NCBI GenBank assembly: GCA_934772525.1
Contig: CAKVMI010000007.1
Span: 1 to 25,597 of the forward strand
Source: an uncultured Clostridia bacterium
GTDB taxonomy: Bacteria; Bacillota; Clostridia; Christensenellales; UBA1242
Reading direction: 5' to 3'
Length of the DNA: 25,597 bases
Shown here: piece by piece, positions 24,528-25,597 of the stretch
How positions within the stretch are numbered: the first letter of the stretch is position 1
Layout of the letters: every line of letters starts with the position of its first letter
Translations under genes and position numbers: made by a program
Notes under the pieces: generated by a model
What the model was told of the DNA's origin: nothing
Databases searched by the model: none
Seen by the model: the letters and a program-made list of their open reading frames with translations, nothing else

Positions 24528-25597
24528 GTGCGAGCATTAAAAAGGTTAGAGGCAATTTTGTTTTTGGCAGTTTGTATGGTTTTGAGTATAGTGCAAGTCA
24601 TACAAGTCATTTGTGCTGTAAATGTTGGTGGTAGTGGAGATTTTTCAATTGTGTTTGAAACTATTGAGAATGAAGACGATATTTTGTCAGTTTACCAACC
24701 AGTAAACTCCGATGACCCAGCGTGGACAAAGTATGGTCGAAACGCCACACTTAGTGCAGCGGCTACAAAAATAGAAACTACAAATGTAACTGCGCTTCAA
24801 CAAGCATTGACAAATAAAGACTCTAACGGCAATGCGGATTTAACAAAAATTAAAAGTGGACTATCCTACAGCGTAGACGATTATACAAATGCAAATACTC
24901 CAGTATATGGTAAAATTGATATAGTAAATGTAGATATTAAAACGGGCGAAATTATTGGAAAACTTAGCGACCCCACCTACAACTTTGAGTGGTTTGGAAG
25001 AGATGTAACAATTTCTGCTGGCACAACGCTTGCCAGTGGCAGAACATTAACCGCCGATACCACTTTTACAGTAGATTGTTATACATATTACCCTACAATG
25101 TACATAAGACGATGTATAGTAGATGAAAAACAATGGTTGAGCGTATCTGAACGAAACTTTCTGGGTGCAGTAAAAGTACCCGAATTTTATACTGCAACCT
25201 TTACTGCAACGGTATATAACCCAGATAAAACGCTTGCAAAAAACTCAAATGGCGTGATTGTTAGAAGTTATATAAATAACGATATGCCATTATCTTATTA
25301 CAAATCTGCCTACCTAAATGAATTTTATGCTACAAATTCAACCGACTATTCAACAGAAAGCAATGTTAATAATACAACGCAAGCAAATATGCTACAATGG
25401 TGCACCAATCTAACCAAGGCGTGGGAAGCGAGTGCAACTAGCCTTGAAGGATACAAGTGTGCAAAAAGTTGCCAAGGAGAAGGTTACACCGCTTTTGTAT
25501 ACAATTATTTGTATTTAATTAAATATGCAAATAACAACGCACAAGAAATGGTTGGAAGAGGCAACAGCCATTCTTTTGACAAGTATAACGCATTAAT
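24528..25597 (+). CDS. Secreted or surface protein of unknown function, 3' end cut by the window
   Basis: The frame is open from GTG 24528 to the window end (356 complete codons, no stop). The GTG is preceded by AAGGG about 11 nt upstream, and an in-frame TAA at 24507-24509 limits any earlier start. Residues 1-30 form a signal peptide: basic RALKR, a hydrophobic core (about 9-28), and a likely cleavage after ICA at 28-30. The mature part is rich in Thr, Asn, Ser and Tyr, as in extracellular beta-rich proteins, and has six cysteines in the visible part after the signal. A segment near the visible end (YLYLIKYANNNAQEMVGRG) resembles, from memory, a motif recurring in phage-tail-like and surface proteins of gut bacteria. 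Function is unknown. Confidence 0.8.
   Translation, partial: MRALKRLEAILFLAVCMVLSIVQVIQVICAVNVGGSGDFSIVFETIENEDDILSVYQPVNSDDPAWTKYGRNATLSAAATKIETTNVTALQQALTNKDSNGNADLTKIKSGLSYSVDDYTNANTPVYGKIDIVNVDIKTGEIIGKLSDPTYNFEWFGRDVTISAGTTLASGRTLTADTTFTVDCYTYYPTMYIRRCIVDEKQWLSVSERNFLGAVKVPEFYTATFTATVYNPDKTLAKNSNGVIVRSYINNDMPLSYYKSAYLNEFYATNSTDYSTESNVNNTTQANMLQWCTNLTKAWEASATSLEGYKCAKSCQGEGYTAFVYNYLYLIKYANNNAQEMVGRGNSHSFDKYNAL

Noticed and set aside
24594..24611. Tandem duplication CAAGTCATA/CAAGTCATT in the signal peptide of the last gene
   Set aside because: There are only two copies of a 9-bp, codon-length unit (QVI-QVI); too little to argue for a phase-variable repeat.

Overview
The window is AT-rich DNA from a low-GC, Gram-positive-type bacterium, most likely an uncultured gut member of the Clostridia. 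This rests on strong AGGAGG-type ribosome binding sites, a B. subtilis/Clostridium-like order of housekeeping genes, a penicillin-binding protein with a C-terminal PASTA domain, and a MurE carrying the DNPR signature of meso-diaminopimelate cell walls. The standard genetic code fits every gene. A finer placement (for example Christensenellales-like lineages) is only a guess.

Layout. Positions 1-1148 are the 3' end of an rRNA operon: the last third of 23S, a spacer without tRNA genes, 5S and an intrinsic terminator. A Nudix hydrolase (minus strand) and an alpha/beta hydrolase (plus strand) follow, divergently transcribed. Positions 2918-4317 hold lspA and an RluD-type pseudouridine synthase, overlapping by 4 nt. 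A small membrane protein with its own promoter comes next, then the proteostasis run tig-clpP-clpX-engB and a metallophosphoesterase that ends at a terminator. No lon gene lies between clpX and engB.

Positions 9441-20599 are a division and cell-wall (dcw) cluster: mraZ, rsmH, an FtsL-like protein, a class B PBP (SpoVD/FtsI type), murE, mraY, murD, ftsW, murA and a FtsQ/DivIB protein. It starts at a promoter whose -35 box overlaps two AAAAGTGGT repeats that look like MraZ operators, and it ends in a strong terminator. murF, murG, murC, ddl and ftsZ are absent from this segment. Together the encoded proteins carry out MurNAc-peptide precursor steps, lipid I synthesis (MraY), septal glycan polymerisation (FtsW) and transpeptidation (PBP), with FtsL and FtsQ as divisome scaffold.

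The last part is accessory: a minus-strand lipoprotein of unknown function; a three-gene ABC-2 exporter (COG4586/4587/3694 type) behind an attenuator-like leader with a 12-codon ORF; a stem-loop-rich region of about 400 nt without a protein gene; and the 5' 1.07 kb of a secreted protein cut by the window end.

Most worth a second look: two changes in the 23S functional core (G2661A in the sarcin-ricin loop; an A-U to C-G swap at 2471/2479 in helix 89), a hairpin that traps the PBP gene's Shine-Dalgarno sequence, and the ABC-operon leader. I found no clearly new multi-gene system; the window is mostly core genome.
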